A stretch of DNA of 64,000 nucleotides from Streptomyces alanosinicus (GCF_014650595.1 NZ_BMVG01000029.1:25632-89631); one strand, 5' to 3'. Counted from the stretch's first letter, positions 52,882 to 63,850 are shown. Notes: generated from the sequence alone by a model not told the origin. Numbers and translations: made by a program.

Positions 52882-54009
52882 ATGCTGGACGAATCGCTGC
52901 TCGACACCCCGGAGGGCCTCGCCGAGGCCGACCGGCGAGGCCTGCTGCGCGGCGCCGCCGAGGCCGGCGCCCGCGTCCGCACCGCCGCCCGGCACGCCGC
53001 CGAGGCCGGCATCGGCGACCTCAAGCCCGACGGCCGCCCCCGCGCCGTCCTCATCGCGGGCCCCGGCGCCGCCGCCACCCACACCGCCGACCTCCTCGGC
53101 ACCCTGGCCGGAGTCGGCAGCCCCGTGGTCCGCCTGGACCCGACCGGCGTCGCCCCGGCAGCCGGAGCCCTGCGCTGGGAACTGCCGGGCTGGGCCGGCT
53201 CCGTCGATCTGCTGCTGATCGCCACCCCGGACGGCACCGAACCGAGCCTCTCCCTCCTCGCCGACCAGGCCTACCGCCGCGGCTGTTCGCTGGTCGCCGT
53301 GGCCCCGCCCCGCACCCCGCTCGCCGAGGCGGTGGCCGGCGCCCACGGCCTGTTCGTACCGATGGCGACAGCCCCGTACGACCAGGAGGAGCCGCTCGCC
53401 GCGTCCGCCCCGGGCGTCTTCTGGGCGCTGCTCACCCCGCTGCTGGCGCTGCTGGACCGGGTCGGGCTGATCGACGCCCCGCCGGAGGCCCTGGAGAAGG
53501 TCGCCGACCGCCTCGACCACATCGCCGAGCGCTGCGGCCCCGCCATCGCGACCTACAGCAACCCGGCCAAGACCCTGGCCGCCGAGCTCGCCGACGCGCT
53601 CCCGGTGGTGTGGACGGAGGGCTCCTCGGCGGGCCCCGCCGGGCGCCGTTTCGCCGCCGCCCTCGCCGAACTGGCCGGCCGCCCCGCGCTCGTCGCCGAA
53701 CTCCCCGAGGCGCTCACCGCCCACAGCGCCCTGCTGGCCGGCCCGCTGGCCGCCAGCGCCGACCCCGACGACTTCTTCCGCGACCGCGTCGAGGAGCCGC
53801 CCGCGCTGCACGCGCGCGTCGTGCTGCTGCGCGACCGCCCGATCAGCGGCCTCACCGCCGCACCCGCCGCCCGTGACCTGGCCCTCAGCCACGACACGCC
53901 GATCAGCGAGCTGGAACCGGAGGAGGGCGGCGAACTGGAGACGCTCGCAGAACTGATCGCCGTCACGGATTTCGCCGCCGTTTACCTGGCGCTCGCTTCG
54001 AGGGCCTGA
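52882..54009 (+). CDS. SIS-domain protein, phosphoglucose/phosphomannose isomerase-like
   Basis: A 375-residue protein with two sugar-isomerase folds. It starts MLDESLLDTPEGLAEADRRG and has AVLIAGPGAAATHTADLLGT, RLDPTGVAPAAGALRWELPG, and a C-terminal PGI/PMI-type part (FRDRVEEPPALHARVVLLR). Family members interconvert glucose-6-P, mannose-6-P and fructose-6-P, but many actinobacterial copies are uncharacterised. The gene precedes manA and follows manB, consistent with mannose metabolism. GGAGG is ten bases from ATG 52882. Confidence 0.85.
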   Translation: MLDESLLDTPEGLAEADRRGLLRGAAEAGARVRTAARHAAEAGIGDLKPDGRPRAVLIAGPGAAATHTADLLGTLAGVGSPVVRLDPTGVAPAAGALRWELPGWAGSVDLLLIATPDGTEPSLSLLADQAYRRGCSLVAVAPPRTPLAEAVAGAHGLFVPMATAPYDQEEPLAASAPGVFWALLTPLLALLDRVGLIDAPPEALEKVADRLDHIAERCGPAIATYSNPAKTLAAELADALPVVWTEGSSAGPAGRRFAAALAELAGRPALVAELPEALTAHSALLAGPLAASADPDDFFRDRVEEPPALHARVVLLRDRPISGLTAAPAARDLALSHDTPISELEPEEGGELETLAELIAVTDFAAVYLALASRA

Positions 54010-54119
54010 TCTGGTCACAGGCCGGAACACCCGGGCCCCCGCGCCCACCACCGGCACGGCGGCCGACACCGCCGCCGGCCCCGGCTGAGCAGCCGTACGT
54101 ACGGAGACAGAGAAGAGAC

Positions 54120-55271
54120 ATGGACCGCCTCGACAACACCGTCCGCCCCTACGCCTGGGGTTCCCCCACCGCCATCCCGCACCTCCTCGGCGTCGAGCCG
54201 ACCGGTGAACCGCAGGCGGAGATGTGGATGGGCGCGCACCCCGGAGCCCCGTCGCGCACCGCGCGCGGGACGCTCGTCGATGTCATCGACGCGAACCCGG
54301 AGGCGGAGCTGGGCGAGGCGGCCGTGGCGAAGTTCGGCCCGCGGCTGCCGTTCCTGCTGAAGATCCTCGCCGCCGGTGCGCCGCTCTCCCTCCAGGTGCA
54401 CCCCGACCTGGAGCAGGCCAAGGAGGGCTACGCCGACGAGGAGCGCCGCGGCATCCCGGTCGACGCCCCGCACCGCAACTACAAGGACGCCAACCACAAG
54501 CCCGAACTGATCTGCGCGCTCACCGAGTTCGACGGCCTGTGCGGCTTCCGCCCCCCGGCCCGGGCGGCCGACCTGCTCGCCGGACTCGGGGTCGACACGC
54601 TCAAGCCCTACGTCGACCTGCTGCACGCCCGCCCCGAGGACGCCGCCCTGCGCGAGGTCCTCACCGCGATCCTCAGCGCCGACCCGGAGGAGATGGCGCA
54701 CACCGTCGCCGAGGCCACCGCCGCCGCCACCCGTCTCGGCGGCGACTACGCCCCCTACGCCGACATCGCCCAGCACTATCCGGGCGACCCCGGCGTCATC
54801 GCGGCCATGCTGCTCAACTACGTCCGCCTGCAGCCCGGCGAGGCCCTGTTCCTCGGCGCCGGCATCCCGCACGCGTACCTGAACGGCCTCGGCGTCGAGA
54901 TCATGGCCAACTCCGACAACGTCCTGCGCTGCGGCCTGACCCCCAAGCACGTCGACGTTCCCGAACTGCTGCGCATCGTCCGCTTCGAGGCCGGCGACCC
55001 GGGCGTGCTGCGCCCCGAGGCCTCCCCGGACGGCGAGGAGGTCTACGAGACGCCGATCGACGAGTTCCGCCTGTCCCGGTACGTCCTGCCCGAGGGCGGC
55101 ACCGCCCACGCCCTCACCCTCGACACCCCGCAGATCCTGCTCTGCACGGCCGGGACCGTCCGCGCCGGCGAGCACGAACTGCACGCGGGCCAGTCGGTCT
55201 TCGTCCCGGCCGGCGAGAAGACGGAGATCTCGGGCACGGGCACCGTCTTCCGCGCCACCGTGGTCGTCTGA
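54120..55271 (+). CDS. manA: Mannose-6-phosphate isomerase, class I
   Basis: A 383-residue zinc isomerase linking fructose-6-P and mannose-6-P. Zinc-ligand regions: LSLQVHPDLEQAKEGYADEE, NHKPELICALTEFDGLCGFR, and GIPHAYLNGLGVEIMANSDN. A cupin-like C-terminal domain ends the protein. It starts at ATG 54120 after GGAGACAGAGAAGAGAC, 110 bases after the SIS gene. Confidence 0.94.
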   Translation: MDRLDNTVRPYAWGSPTAIPHLLGVEPTGEPQAEMWMGAHPGAPSRTARGTLVDVIDANPEAELGEAAVAKFGPRLPFLLKILAAGAPLSLQVHPDLEQAKEGYADEERRGIPVDAPHRNYKDANHKPELICALTEFDGLCGFRPPARAADLLAGLGVDTLKPYVDLLHARPEDAALREVLTAILSADPEEMAHTVAEATAAATRLGGDYAPYADIAQHYPGDPGVIAAMLLNYVRLQPGEALFLGAGIPHAYLNGLGVEIMANSDNVLRCGLTPKHVDVPELLRIVRFEAGDPGVLRPEASPDGEEVYETPIDEFRLSRYVLPEGGTAHALTLDTPQILLCTAGTVRAGEHELHAGQSVFVPAGEKTEISGTGTVFRATVVV

Positions 55272-55459
55272 CCCGGGCTGTGAACAGTCCGCGGATCATA
55301 TGACCGGGGTTGTGGATACCTGACGCGCCGGAGCCCGGCCGGGCTGCAAGAATGACCCACCGGCAAAGGCCGGGCAATGCCGGGCACCCCCTGGCACTGC
55401 CGGGCACGGACGTACGGAGACGTACGACGGCGACAGCGGCGAAGGGACATCGCGAACAT

Positions 55460-56440
55460 ATGAGCGCGTCAGGCGGTACGAAGGCGATCGTGGCGGCACT
55501 CGGCGCCAACCTCGCGATCGCGGTGTCGAAGTTCGTCGCGTTCGCGTTCAGCGGCTCCTCGTCGATGCTCGCCGAGGGCGTCCACTCCCTCGCCGACTCC
55601 GGCAACCAGTTCCTGCTCCTCATCGGCGGCAAGAAGGCCCAGCGCGAGGCAACCCCGCAGCACCCGTTCGGCTACGGCCGCGAGCGGTTCATCTACGCCT
55701 TCCTGGTCTCGATCGTGCTGTTCTCCATCGGCGGCATGTTCGCCGTCTACGAGGGCTACGAGAAGATCAGTCACCCGCACGAACTGGACAACTGGTACTG
55801 GCCGGTGGGCGTCCTGGTCTTCGCGGTCATCGCCGAGGGCTTCTCCTTCCGCACGGCCATCAAGGAGTCCAACGAACTGCGCGGCAGACTCTCCTGGGCG
55901 CAGTTCATCCGCCGCGCCAAGGCACCCGAGCTGCCCGTCGTCCTGCTGGAGGACTTCGGCGCGCTCATCGGCCTGGTCCTCGCCCTCTTCGGCGTCGGCC
56001 TGGCCGTACTCACCGGCGACGGCGTCTGGGACGGCATCGGCACGGTCTGCATCGGCGTCCTGCTCGTCTGCATCGCCCTCGTCCTGGCCGCCGAGACCAA
56101 GTCGCTGCTGCTCGGCGAGGCCGCGGGCACCGAGGAGGTCAAGAAGATCGAGGCCGCGATCGTCGACGGCGACACCGTCACCGGCGTCATCCACATGCGC
56201 ACCCTGCACCTCGGCCCCGAGGAACTGCTGATCGCCGCCAAGATCGCCGTCCAGCACGACGACACGGCCACCGAGGTCGCGAACGCCATCAACGCCGCCG
56301 AGGCCCGTATCCGCGCCGCCGTCCCGATCGCCCGCGTCATCTACCTCGAACCGGACATCTACAGCGAGGCCGAGGCCGCCAAGGGCCCCGACCCCGAGGC
56401 CACCCCGGGCGGCCCGACCCCGCACGCGACCGGCCACTGA
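55460..56440 (+). CDS. Cation diffusion facilitator-type transporter
   Basis: A 326-residue CDF-type metal efflux protein. It has MSASGGTKAIVAALGANLAI, then SSSMLAEGVHSLADSGNQFL (HxxxD metal site in helix 2), RERFIYAFLVSIVLFSIGG, LLEDFGALIGLVLALFGV (second metal site, with Glu-Asp rather than His-Asp), and a C-terminal cytoplasmic domain. Zn, Fe or Mn export is the usual role. ATG 55460 has GAAGGGA well upstream. Downstream is the terminator before the PTS gene. Confidence 0.88.
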   Translation: MSASGGTKAIVAALGANLAIAVSKFVAFAFSGSSSMLAEGVHSLADSGNQFLLLIGGKKAQREATPQHPFGYGRERFIYAFLVSIVLFSIGGMFAVYEGYEKISHPHELDNWYWPVGVLVFAVIAEGFSFRTAIKESNELRGRLSWAQFIRRAKAPELPVVLLEDFGALIGLVLALFGVGLAVLTGDGVWDGIGTVCIGVLLVCIALVLAAETKSLLLGEAAGTEEVKKIEAAIVDGDTVTGVIHMRTLHLGPEELLIAAKIAVQHDDTATEVANAINAAEARIRAAVPIARVIYLEPDIYSEAEAAKGPDPEATPGGPTPHATGH

Positions 56441-56517
56441 GGCCTCCGGCCGCACCACGGGCGGAAGCCTGCCGCCCTGTCGAGGCATCCGAGGGGCGAG
56501 GTGCACGAGGTCGAGGC

Positions 56518-56544
56518 GTGCGGGCCCGCCCCGCCGGCCCGCAC
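56518..56544. terminator. Terminator between CDF and PTS genes
   Basis: GTGCGGGCC (56518-56526) pairs with GGCCCGCAC (56536-56544), nine-base loop, between convergent genes. Confidence 0.7.
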
Positions 56545-56557
56545 ACCTCCCCTCAGC

Positions 56558-58708
56558 TCACCCCACCTCGGCGAGCACGTCGAGGACCGCCCCCTCGTCC
56601 GGCGCGGCCAGCAGCCGCTCCCGGAACCCGGCATCCATCAGCTTGCGCGAGAGCAGCGCGAGGATTCGCAGATGCTCGTCACCCGCGGCCGCCTCCGGTA
56701 CGGCGATCATGAACACCAGCCGGGCCTTCGTACCGTCCAGCGAACCCCACTCGACACCCTCCGCGGACCGCGCGAACCCCACGACCGGCGCGGTCACCGC
56801 GTCCGTCTTGGCATGCGGGATCGCGATCTCCTCACCGAGCCCGGTCGTCCCCTGCTCCTCACGCCGCAGCGCGGTCGCCACCAACGCGTCCGCATCGGCG
56901 ACCCGCCCGCTACGGCCCAGCAGCTCGGCCATCTCCCGTATCGCGGCGCCCTTGTCACCGGCCGCGAGGGCGACCTTCACCGTGCGCCCGGTGAGATACC
57001 CGGAGAGCACTTCGGCTCCACTGCCCTCAGCAGTCGTGTCCGTGTCCGCCGAGACGAGCAGCGACCCCGCCGCGCCCACGGCCTCGTCCTCGGCCGCCGC
57101 GTCCTGCGCCCGGACCTGACCGGGTACGACCACATCCGCGGACACACCCGCACCGCTCGACGGCGCACCCGCACCCGCACCCGCACTCGATGACCGCGGG
57201 ATGCCTCCACCGGGACCACCCGCACCCGCGAGCGCGGGCACCGCACCCGCACGCCCCCGACGCCCGCTCATGTCGACCAGCGCCACGGTCGTCACCGCGG
57301 TGACCACCGACCCGATCACCACGGCGACGAAGAACATCGGCACCCCGCTCACCGCACCCAGCACCGCCACGATCGGCCCTCCGTGCGGCACCGCGTCCTT
57401 CACCCCGGCCAGCCCCGCGACCGCACCGGCCACCGCGCCACCGAGCATGTTCGCCGGGATGACCTGCGCCGGCCGCGCCGCCGCGAACGGAATCGCGCCC
57501 TCCGAGATGCCGAAGCAGCCCATGAACAGTGCGGCGAGCCCCGTCTCCCGCTCCTGCTCGGTGTACAGCCGCCGGCGGATCAGCGTGGCCAGCCCCTGGC
57601 CCAGCGGCATCACCGGGATCGCGGCCGCGCACATGCCCATCACCGTCTGGTTGCCGCTCGCGATGAGTCCGGCACCGAACAGGAACGCCGTCTTGTTGAC
57701 CGGCCCGCCCATGTCGAAGGCGATCATCAATCCGAGAATCGCGCCGAGCAGGATCGCGCTCGTCCCCGTCATCCCGCCGAGCCAGCTGGTCAGATGCTCG
57801 AACACCCAGGAGATCGGCTTGCCGATGACGTAGATGAAGAACAGCCCGAGCGCCGTCGTCGCCACGATCGGGATCACGATGATCGGCATGATCGGCTGCA
57901 CGAACTTCGGCACCCGGACCTTCTTGATCCACAGCACCAGATACCCGGCGAGGAACCCGGTCACGATCGCCCCGATGAAGCCGGCGCCCGCCTTGGAGTC
58001 GTACAGCTCTCCCGTGTTGGCGATCCAGCCGCCGATCATGCCCGGCACCAGCGCCGGCCGGTCGGCGATCGCATAGGCGATATAGCCGGACAGGATCGGG
58101 ATCATCAGCTGGAAGCCGATCCCGCCGATCGCGTTGACGTGGGCCCAGAAGGTGCCGTCCGGGATCACATAGCCCTTGGACGTCGCATGCCCGCCGAGCG
58201 CGAGCGAGACCGCGATCAGCAGACCGCCGACGACCACGAACGGGATCATGTACGACACGCCGTTCATCAGCGCCTTGTACACCGGCCCCCGCTCCCTGCC
58301 GCCACCCGCGGACGAGGCCGCCGGACGACCGGCCGCGTCCGGCGCGTGCACGGGCGCCGACCGCACCCGGTCGATCAGCTGCTCGGGATGGTGGATGCCC
58401 TCGGCGACCCCGACCGTCAGCACACGCTTACCGGCGAAACGGCTCAGGTCGACGTCCTTGTCGGCCGCGACGATGACACCGTCGGCCTGCCTGACATCGT
58501 TGTCATCGAGGGCATTCTCGGCCCCGATGGATCCCTGCGTCTCCACCTTCATCTCGATGCCACGGCTCGCCGCGGCCTGCGCGAGCTTCTCCGCCGCCAT
58601 GTACGTGTGCGCGATGCCGGTCGGGCAGGCGGTCACCGCCAGCAGCTTCGTCTGCCGCCGCTCGTCATCGCGGCCACCTGTGGAGGGAGGGCCGGCCGGA
58701 CTGGTCAC
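56558..58708 (-). CDS. Fructose-type PTS enzyme IIBCA
   Basis: A 716-residue fused sugar permease, order IIB, IIC, IIA. IIB (about 15-120) has the phospho-cysteine in AVTACPTGIAHTYMAAEKL. IIC (about 140-480) has the typical PTS helices (VVGGLLIAVSLALGGH, FDMGGPVNKTAFLFGAGLI, GISEGAIPFAAARP). After a linker of about 95 Ala/Gly/Ser/Asp residues comes IIA (about 570-716) with the phospho-histidine in EEIAIPHAKTDAV. It takes up fructose (or a related sugar) as fructose-1-phosphate. GTG 58706-58708 has GGAG six bases upstream. No fruK or fruR gene is adjacent. Confidence 0.92.
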   Translation of the reverse strand: MTSPAGPPSTGGRDDERRQTKLLAVTACPTGIAHTYMAAEKLAQAAASRGIEMKVETQGSIGAENALDDNDVRQADGVIVAADKDVDLSRFAGKRVLTVGVAEGIHHPEQLIDRVRSAPVHAPDAAGRPAASSAGGGRERGPVYKALMNGVSYMIPFVVVGGLLIAVSLALGGHATSKGYVIPDGTFWAHVNAIGGIGFQLMIPILSGYIAYAIADRPALVPGMIGGWIANTGELYDSKAGAGFIGAIVTGFLAGYLVLWIKKVRVPKFVQPIMPIIVIPIVATTALGLFFIYVIGKPISWVFEHLTSWLGGMTGTSAILLGAILGLMIAFDMGGPVNKTAFLFGAGLIASGNQTVMGMCAAAIPVMPLGQGLATLIRRRLYTEQERETGLAALFMGCFGISEGAIPFAAARPAQVIPANMLGGAVAGAVAGLAGVKDAVPHGGPIVAVLGAVSGVPMFFVAVVIGSVVTAVTTVALVDMSGRRGRAGAVPALAGAGGPGGGIPRSSSAGAGAGAPSSGAGVSADVVVPGQVRAQDAAAEDEAVGAAGSLLVSADTDTTAEGSGAEVLSGYLTGRTVKVALAAGDKGAAIREMAELLGRSGRVADADALVATALRREEQGTTGLGEEIAIPHAKTDAVTAPVVGFARSAEGVEWGSLDGTKARLVFMIAVPEAAAGDEHLRILALLSRKLMDAGFRERLLAAPDEGAVLDVLAEVG

Positions 58709-59179
58709 GTCGATCTCCTAACGCCTTCGTCGTACGAGGCACCGTCCCGGACACCTCGCGAGCGGAACCGGACGGCCCCGGTCCTTCTGCATCCTGCCCC
58801 ACCCGTCCCCCGGCCCCAAAGGTGCGAAAGTCCCCGTTCGCACTGGCCTGTGGGCTCCTGCTCCCCTGTTTCCGCGCCCCCACCGGCCCCCCTTCTGCCC
58901 CCGCCCCGCACATCGAAAACGCCTCCCGCACGGCTCGAAGCCCCTGGAGGCGGACTGGGGCCGACCGGGTCGTCCGGTGTAGCTTGGGACGGAGCCAGAC
59001 GTCGCTGCTGATGGCGGTCGGGCGGTCCCAGCACGGGCCGGCCGAGGGAGAGAGGGCCTCCGACGGACTGCGCTGCGCCTACGTGGGCATGCCCGTGTCC
59101 TCTTCTCGGACACCCGTGCGTCCGCCGCCGCGCAGACCAGCCGTACCCACCTCGCCCCAACTCCGAGGAGCAGCTCGTA
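58709..59179. other. 471-base divergent region before sahH
   Basis: It holds the PTS promoter (leftward) and the sahH promoter. TAGCTT at about 58980 could be a -10 box. Just before the sahH start the ribosome site AGGAG lies in a small dyad (GAGCAGCTC, about 59168-59177). The known SAH riboswitch fold was not recognised. No gene is supported here. Confidence 0.4.
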
Positions 59180-60610
<1,431 letters not shown>

Positions 60611-60635
60611 TACCGGCGACCCGTAGCCCCGCCCA

Positions 60636-60721
60636 CCGGGGAGCGCGCTGGTGCACCACCGCGCTCCCCGGCAGCAGGTCTCCAGAGGCAGGCCCCCGCA
60701 CCCCCGTGCCGGGGGCCTGCC
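60636..60721 (+). terminator. Two tandem terminator hairpins after ahcY
   Basis: Hairpin 1: arms 60636-60647 and 60660-60671, 12-bp perfect. Hairpin 2: arms 60687-60698 and 60710-60721, 12-bp, followed by CCTTT. They should stop transcripts from the strongly expressed ahcY gene. Confidence 0.8.
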
Positions 60722-60772
60722 CCTTTGGCCGGTCCCGCCCGGACCGGCGGCCCGTCACGACCCAGGACCCCC

Positions 60773-61387
60773 ATGCCCCGCGGCCGTTATTCGCTCCACG
60801 ATCCGCACGATCACACCCCCCTCGGTGAAGAACACTTCCAGTGCGCCCCCGGCCCTTCCGGCTGGCGCTATGTCTCCCGGCTGACCGGCCCCGCCGGCGA
60901 TCAGCGCGGCTCGGTCGACCTGACCCTGGACGACCTCGGCCGCCCCATCCGTCTCGAACTCCATGCGGGAGGCTGGCAGGTGCGTGGCGCCGCCCTCGAC
61001 GGCGTCACCTGGGTCCGCACAGACCCGACCGGAACCCATGCCACCGAAGGCAATGTGCGCGCCCACGCCTTCACCGGCACGTCCCCCGCGTTCCTCGTCG
61101 CCACCGCCCGTCTCCTACGCCTCACCCCCTCGTCCGACGCGACCCGCGTACGCCTGGTCGCCTTCACGGACCCGGTCCTCGCCCCCCGCACCGTGGACCA
61201 GTCCTGGGCCTTGGTGAACAGCGAAACACACGCCACTGACAACGCCCCCCTGGCCGTGGACGAATACCAGGTCACAGCCCTGGACACGGGCGAACGGCAC
61301 ACCGTCCACATCGCCGGCGACGTCGTCCTCGCCGCCCCCGGAATCGAGCTGGAGGACCTCGAATCACCGCCGTCGACGTTCGTCTGA
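60773..61387 (+). CDS. Hypothetical protein, glycolipid-binding-like pattern
   Basis: A 204-residue protein of unknown function, without signal peptide or membrane helix. It opens MPRGRYSLHDPHDHTPLGEE and shows a repeated strand pattern (GWRYVSRLTGPAGDQRGSVD, DDLGRPIRLELHAGGWQVRG, GVTWVRTDP), then LLRLTPSSDATRVRLVAFTD. This resembles the putative glycolipid-binding fold or a lipocalin-like barrel, by pattern only. ATG 60773 has AGGA six bases before. It lies between ahcY and a convergent RDD gene. Confidence 0.65.
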   Translation: MPRGRYSLHDPHDHTPLGEEHFQCAPGPSGWRYVSRLTGPAGDQRGSVDLTLDDLGRPIRLELHAGGWQVRGAALDGVTWVRTDPTGTHATEGNVRAHAFTGTSPAFLVATARLLRLTPSSDATRVRLVAFTDPVLAPRTVDQSWALVNSETHATDNAPLAVDEYQVTALDTGERHTVHIAGDVVLAAPGIELEDLESPPSTFV

Positions 61388-61449
61388 GTGCGGGTACGGG
61401 TACGGGGGCCGAGAGGGGCCAACGGGACTGACGGGACTGAGGGGACCTA

Positions 61450-61557
61450 GTAGAACGACGGGACTGACGGGACCGAGAAGAACGACGGGACTGACGGGAC
61501 CGAGAAGAACGACGGGACTGACGGGACCGAGAAGAACGACGGGACTGACGGGACCGA
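61450..61557. repeat. Four 27-base tandem repeats
   Basis: Units start at 61450, 61477, 61504 and 61531; the last three are identical and the first differs at one base. Each unit is three related 9-mers (GACGGGACT, GACGGGACC, GAGAAGAAC, in rotation). Partial copies flank it (61420-61445 and 61558-61570). It sits between convergent genes. Confidence 0.85.
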
Positions 61558-61611
61558 CGGGATCGGTAGGTCCGGCAGGGCCGTCGTAGCAGGACCCGAG
61601 CGGGTGCCGCT

Positions 61612-62571
61612 CTACGCCGGCGGGGCGAAGCCGGTGGCCGGGCGGTCGGTCGGCGGGTGGTCGTGCGAGGCCTCGGCCGGCGGTGTCAGCGGGGCCAGCG
61701 GCTGCCGGGCCCCATCGCGGGGCGGCTCAGGCTGACCGGGGTGCTGCGGCCAAGCCGCGGCGGGAGCGGGCGGCTGATACACGGCAGGCGCACCGGGCGC
61801 GGCCACCGTCGGCGCGAAACCCCCGGCGCCGAACGCCCGCCGGGCCTCACGCGACTGCCGCTCGTGCAGGACCGCCGCCAGAAAGGCGGCCGCCGGGAGA
61901 TCATGCGGCACCGACGCGCCTGTCCGCGCCGCGAGGTCGGCGGCGAGCCGCTGGGCCATCCCCAGCGACACCTGTGGATCGAGCTGCCCCATCCGCGTCA
62001 GGTACTGCCGAACCGCAAGCCACAGGCCGTCGGGGACCGCCGACATATCCAGCTCGGCGAATCGCCCCGCGAGCCACGGAGGGGGTGGCGGAACGAAGCC
62101 GGTCCGGCCGGTGGGTATCCGCTCACGCACGACCAGAGTGCCCGCGAACACGTCTCCGAGCCGCCGGCCTCGCTCCGACACGAGCGAGGCGATGCAGGCG
62201 ATCACGCCGAACGACAGCAGGATCTCGACGACGCCGACCGCACCGCGCACCAGAGCGTGCCGGAACCGGATCGGCCCGCCGTCGTCCCGCACCACCCGGA
62301 GCCCGAACGCCAGCTTCCCCAGCGAACGCCCGTGACTGAGCGTCTCCACCGCGATCGGTCCACCGACCAGCACCAGCAGAAAGGTGGCGATGGACAGCGC
62401 CACCTGCGCGGCGTCGTCCAGAGACGCGGTCGACATCACCACGGCCGTGGTGACGACGACATACCCGATCACGGCCACCACGAGGTCGAGCAACACGGCC
62501 AGCGCCCTGCTCGGCAACTTCGCCGGCCGCAGTTCGAGCGCCACCGCCTCGCCCGTCACCAGCTCACTCAC
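61612..62571 (-). CDS. RDD-family membrane protein
   Basis: A 319-residue protein with an RDD domain of three to four helices. It has ELRPAKLPSRALAVLLDLVV (the first R-D motif), VVVTTAVVMST, HGRSLGKLAFGLRVVRDDGG, and then a Pro/Ala/Gln-rich C-terminal tail of about 160 residues. GTG at 62569-62571 has AGGAAGGG eight bases upstream; the longer reading to 62796 is unlikely. Function unknown; family members are linked to ion transport or to membrane partners. Divergent from the SpoIIM gene, a pairing common in actinobacteria. Confidence 0.85.
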   Translation of the reverse strand: MSELVTGEAVALELRPAKLPSRALAVLLDLVVAVIGYVVVTTAVVMSTASLDDAAQVALSIATFLLVLVGGPIAVETLSHGRSLGKLAFGLRVVRDDGGPIRFRHALVRGAVGVVEILLSFGVIACIASLVSERGRRLGDVFAGTLVVRERIPTGRTGFVPPPPPWLAGRFAELDMSAVPDGLWLAVRQYLTRMGQLDPQVSLGMAQRLAADLAARTGASVPHDLPAAAFLAAVLHERQSREARRAFGAGGFAPTVAAPGAPAVYQPPAPAAAWPQHPGQPEPPRDGARQPLAPLTPPAEASHDHPPTDRPATGFAPPA

Positions 62572-62713
62572 GCCCGCTGCCCTTCCTGATCTGCCCCCGG
62601 AACCGCAAGTCTGCCAAGCTGTGAGCGCATCGCGCCGCAGTACGACAAGCTGACAGCGATCAACAGCATCCACCACGAGCGGTCGACGACCACCCGAGGA
62701 GCAGGCAGACCCG

Positions 62714-63721
62714 ATGGACCTGGACGTCTTCGTCTCCGTGCACCGAGCCGAATGGGACCGCCTGGACGCCCTGCTCCGCCGCCGGCGCCGCCTCAACGGC
62801 GCCGAGGCAGACGAACTCGTCGCTCTCTACCAGCGCACCGCCACTCACCTCTCCCTCATCCAGTCCAGCGCCCCGGACCCGCAGCTGACGGGACGGCTCA
62901 GCCAACTGGTGGCACGCGCGCGGAACGCCGTCACCGGCACCCGCCGTGCCTCATGGCGCGACGTCACGCGCTTCCTGGGCCAGGGCTTCCCGGCCGCTGT
63001 GTACCGCGCGCGCCGCTGGTGGGTACCCACGGCACTGATATCCACCGTCATCGCGATCCTGCTGGGCTGGTGGATAGGCACCCACCCCGAGGTGCAGTCC
63101 TCCATAGCCGCGCCCAGCCAACTGCGCGATCTGACCCGCCCGGGCGGCGAGTACGAGACGTATTACTCCAGCCATCCCGCGGCGGCCTTCGCCGCCCAGG
63201 TGTGGACGAACAACGCCCAGGCGGCCGCGATGTGCCTGGTCCTGGGCATCTTTCTGGGCCTGCCTGTCCTCTGGATCCTCTTCGAGAACATGCTCAATCT
63301 GGGCGTCGGTTTCGGCCTGATGTCCTCCGCCGGCCGACTCGACACCTTCCTGGGGCTGGTCCTTCCGCACGGTTTTCTCGAACTGACCGCCGTCTTCGTG
63401 GCCGCGGGTACGGGCCTGCGCCTGGGCTGGACCCTCATAGACCCTGGCCCCCGCACCCGGCGCACCGCGCTCGCGGAGGAAGGGCGAGCAGCGGTCGGCA
63501 TGGCCATCGGTCTGGCCCTCGCCCTCTTCGTCTCCGGCGCCATCGAAGGCTTCGTCACCCCGTCCGGACTACCCACCTGGGCCCGCATCGGAATCGGCGT
63601 CCTCGCCGAACTGGCATTCCTGACGTACGTCTTTGTCCTGGGGGGCCGAGCGGTACGCGCAGGTGAGACCGGCGATCTCGAAGCAGCCGACCGCAGCGCC
63701 ACGGTCCCCACCGCGGCTTGA
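62714..63721 (+). CDS. Stage II sporulation protein M-like membrane protein
   Basis: A 335-residue protein of the SpoIIM/DUF95 family. The N-terminal cytoplasmic part is helical (MDLDVFVSVHRAEWDRLDAL). Five or six membrane helices follow, with WWVPTALISTVIAILLGWWI and LFENMLNLGVGFGLMSSAGR, and HGFLELTAVFVAAGTGLRLG containing the family Glu. In Bacillus SpoIIM takes part in septal peptidoglycan removal; the role in Streptomyces is unclear. The spacer to the rRNA promoter region begins right after it. GAGGAG is 11-12 bases from ATG 62714. Confidence 0.85.
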   Translation: MDLDVFVSVHRAEWDRLDALLRRRRRLNGAEADELVALYQRTATHLSLIQSSAPDPQLTGRLSQLVARARNAVTGTRRASWRDVTRFLGQGFPAAVYRARRWWVPTALISTVIAILLGWWIGTHPEVQSSIAAPSQLRDLTRPGGEYETYYSSHPAAAFAAQVWTNNAQAAAMCLVLGIFLGLPVLWILFENMLNLGVGFGLMSSAGRLDTFLGLVLPHGFLELTAVFVAAGTGLRLGWTLIDPGPRTRRTALAEEGRAAVGMAIGLALALFVSGAIEGFVTPSGLPTWARIGIGVLAELAFLTYVFVLGGRAVRAGETGDLEAADRSATVPTAA

Positions 63722-63774
63722 TGTGCGTTCCACGCCTGTGAGCTGCTAGTCTCCTCTTCGCCCCGCAAGAACCG

Positions 63775-63803
63775 TTGACACGGAAGGAGCGGGGAGGTAG
63801 ATT
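63775..63803 (+). promoter_or_regulatory. rRNA operon promoter 1
   Basis: TTGACA at 63775-63780 and TAGATT at 63798-63803, spacer 17. Near-consensus sigma70 promoter with the start expected around 63810. Confidence 0.8.
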
Positions 63804-63821
63804 CAAACAGTTGCCTAGAAC

Positions 63822-63850
63822 TGGACAAGTTCGGCGGCGGCCGTTAGGCT
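63822..63850 (+). promoter_or_regulatory. rRNA operon promoter 2
   Basis: TGGACA at 63822-63827 and TAGGCT at 63845-63850, spacer 17. One base from consensus in the -35 box. Confidence 0.7.

Noticed and set aside
55360..55420. CRISPR-like short repeats (GCCGGGCA)
   Set aside because: Units are too short and irregular; just a degenerate GC-rich repeat before the CDF gene.
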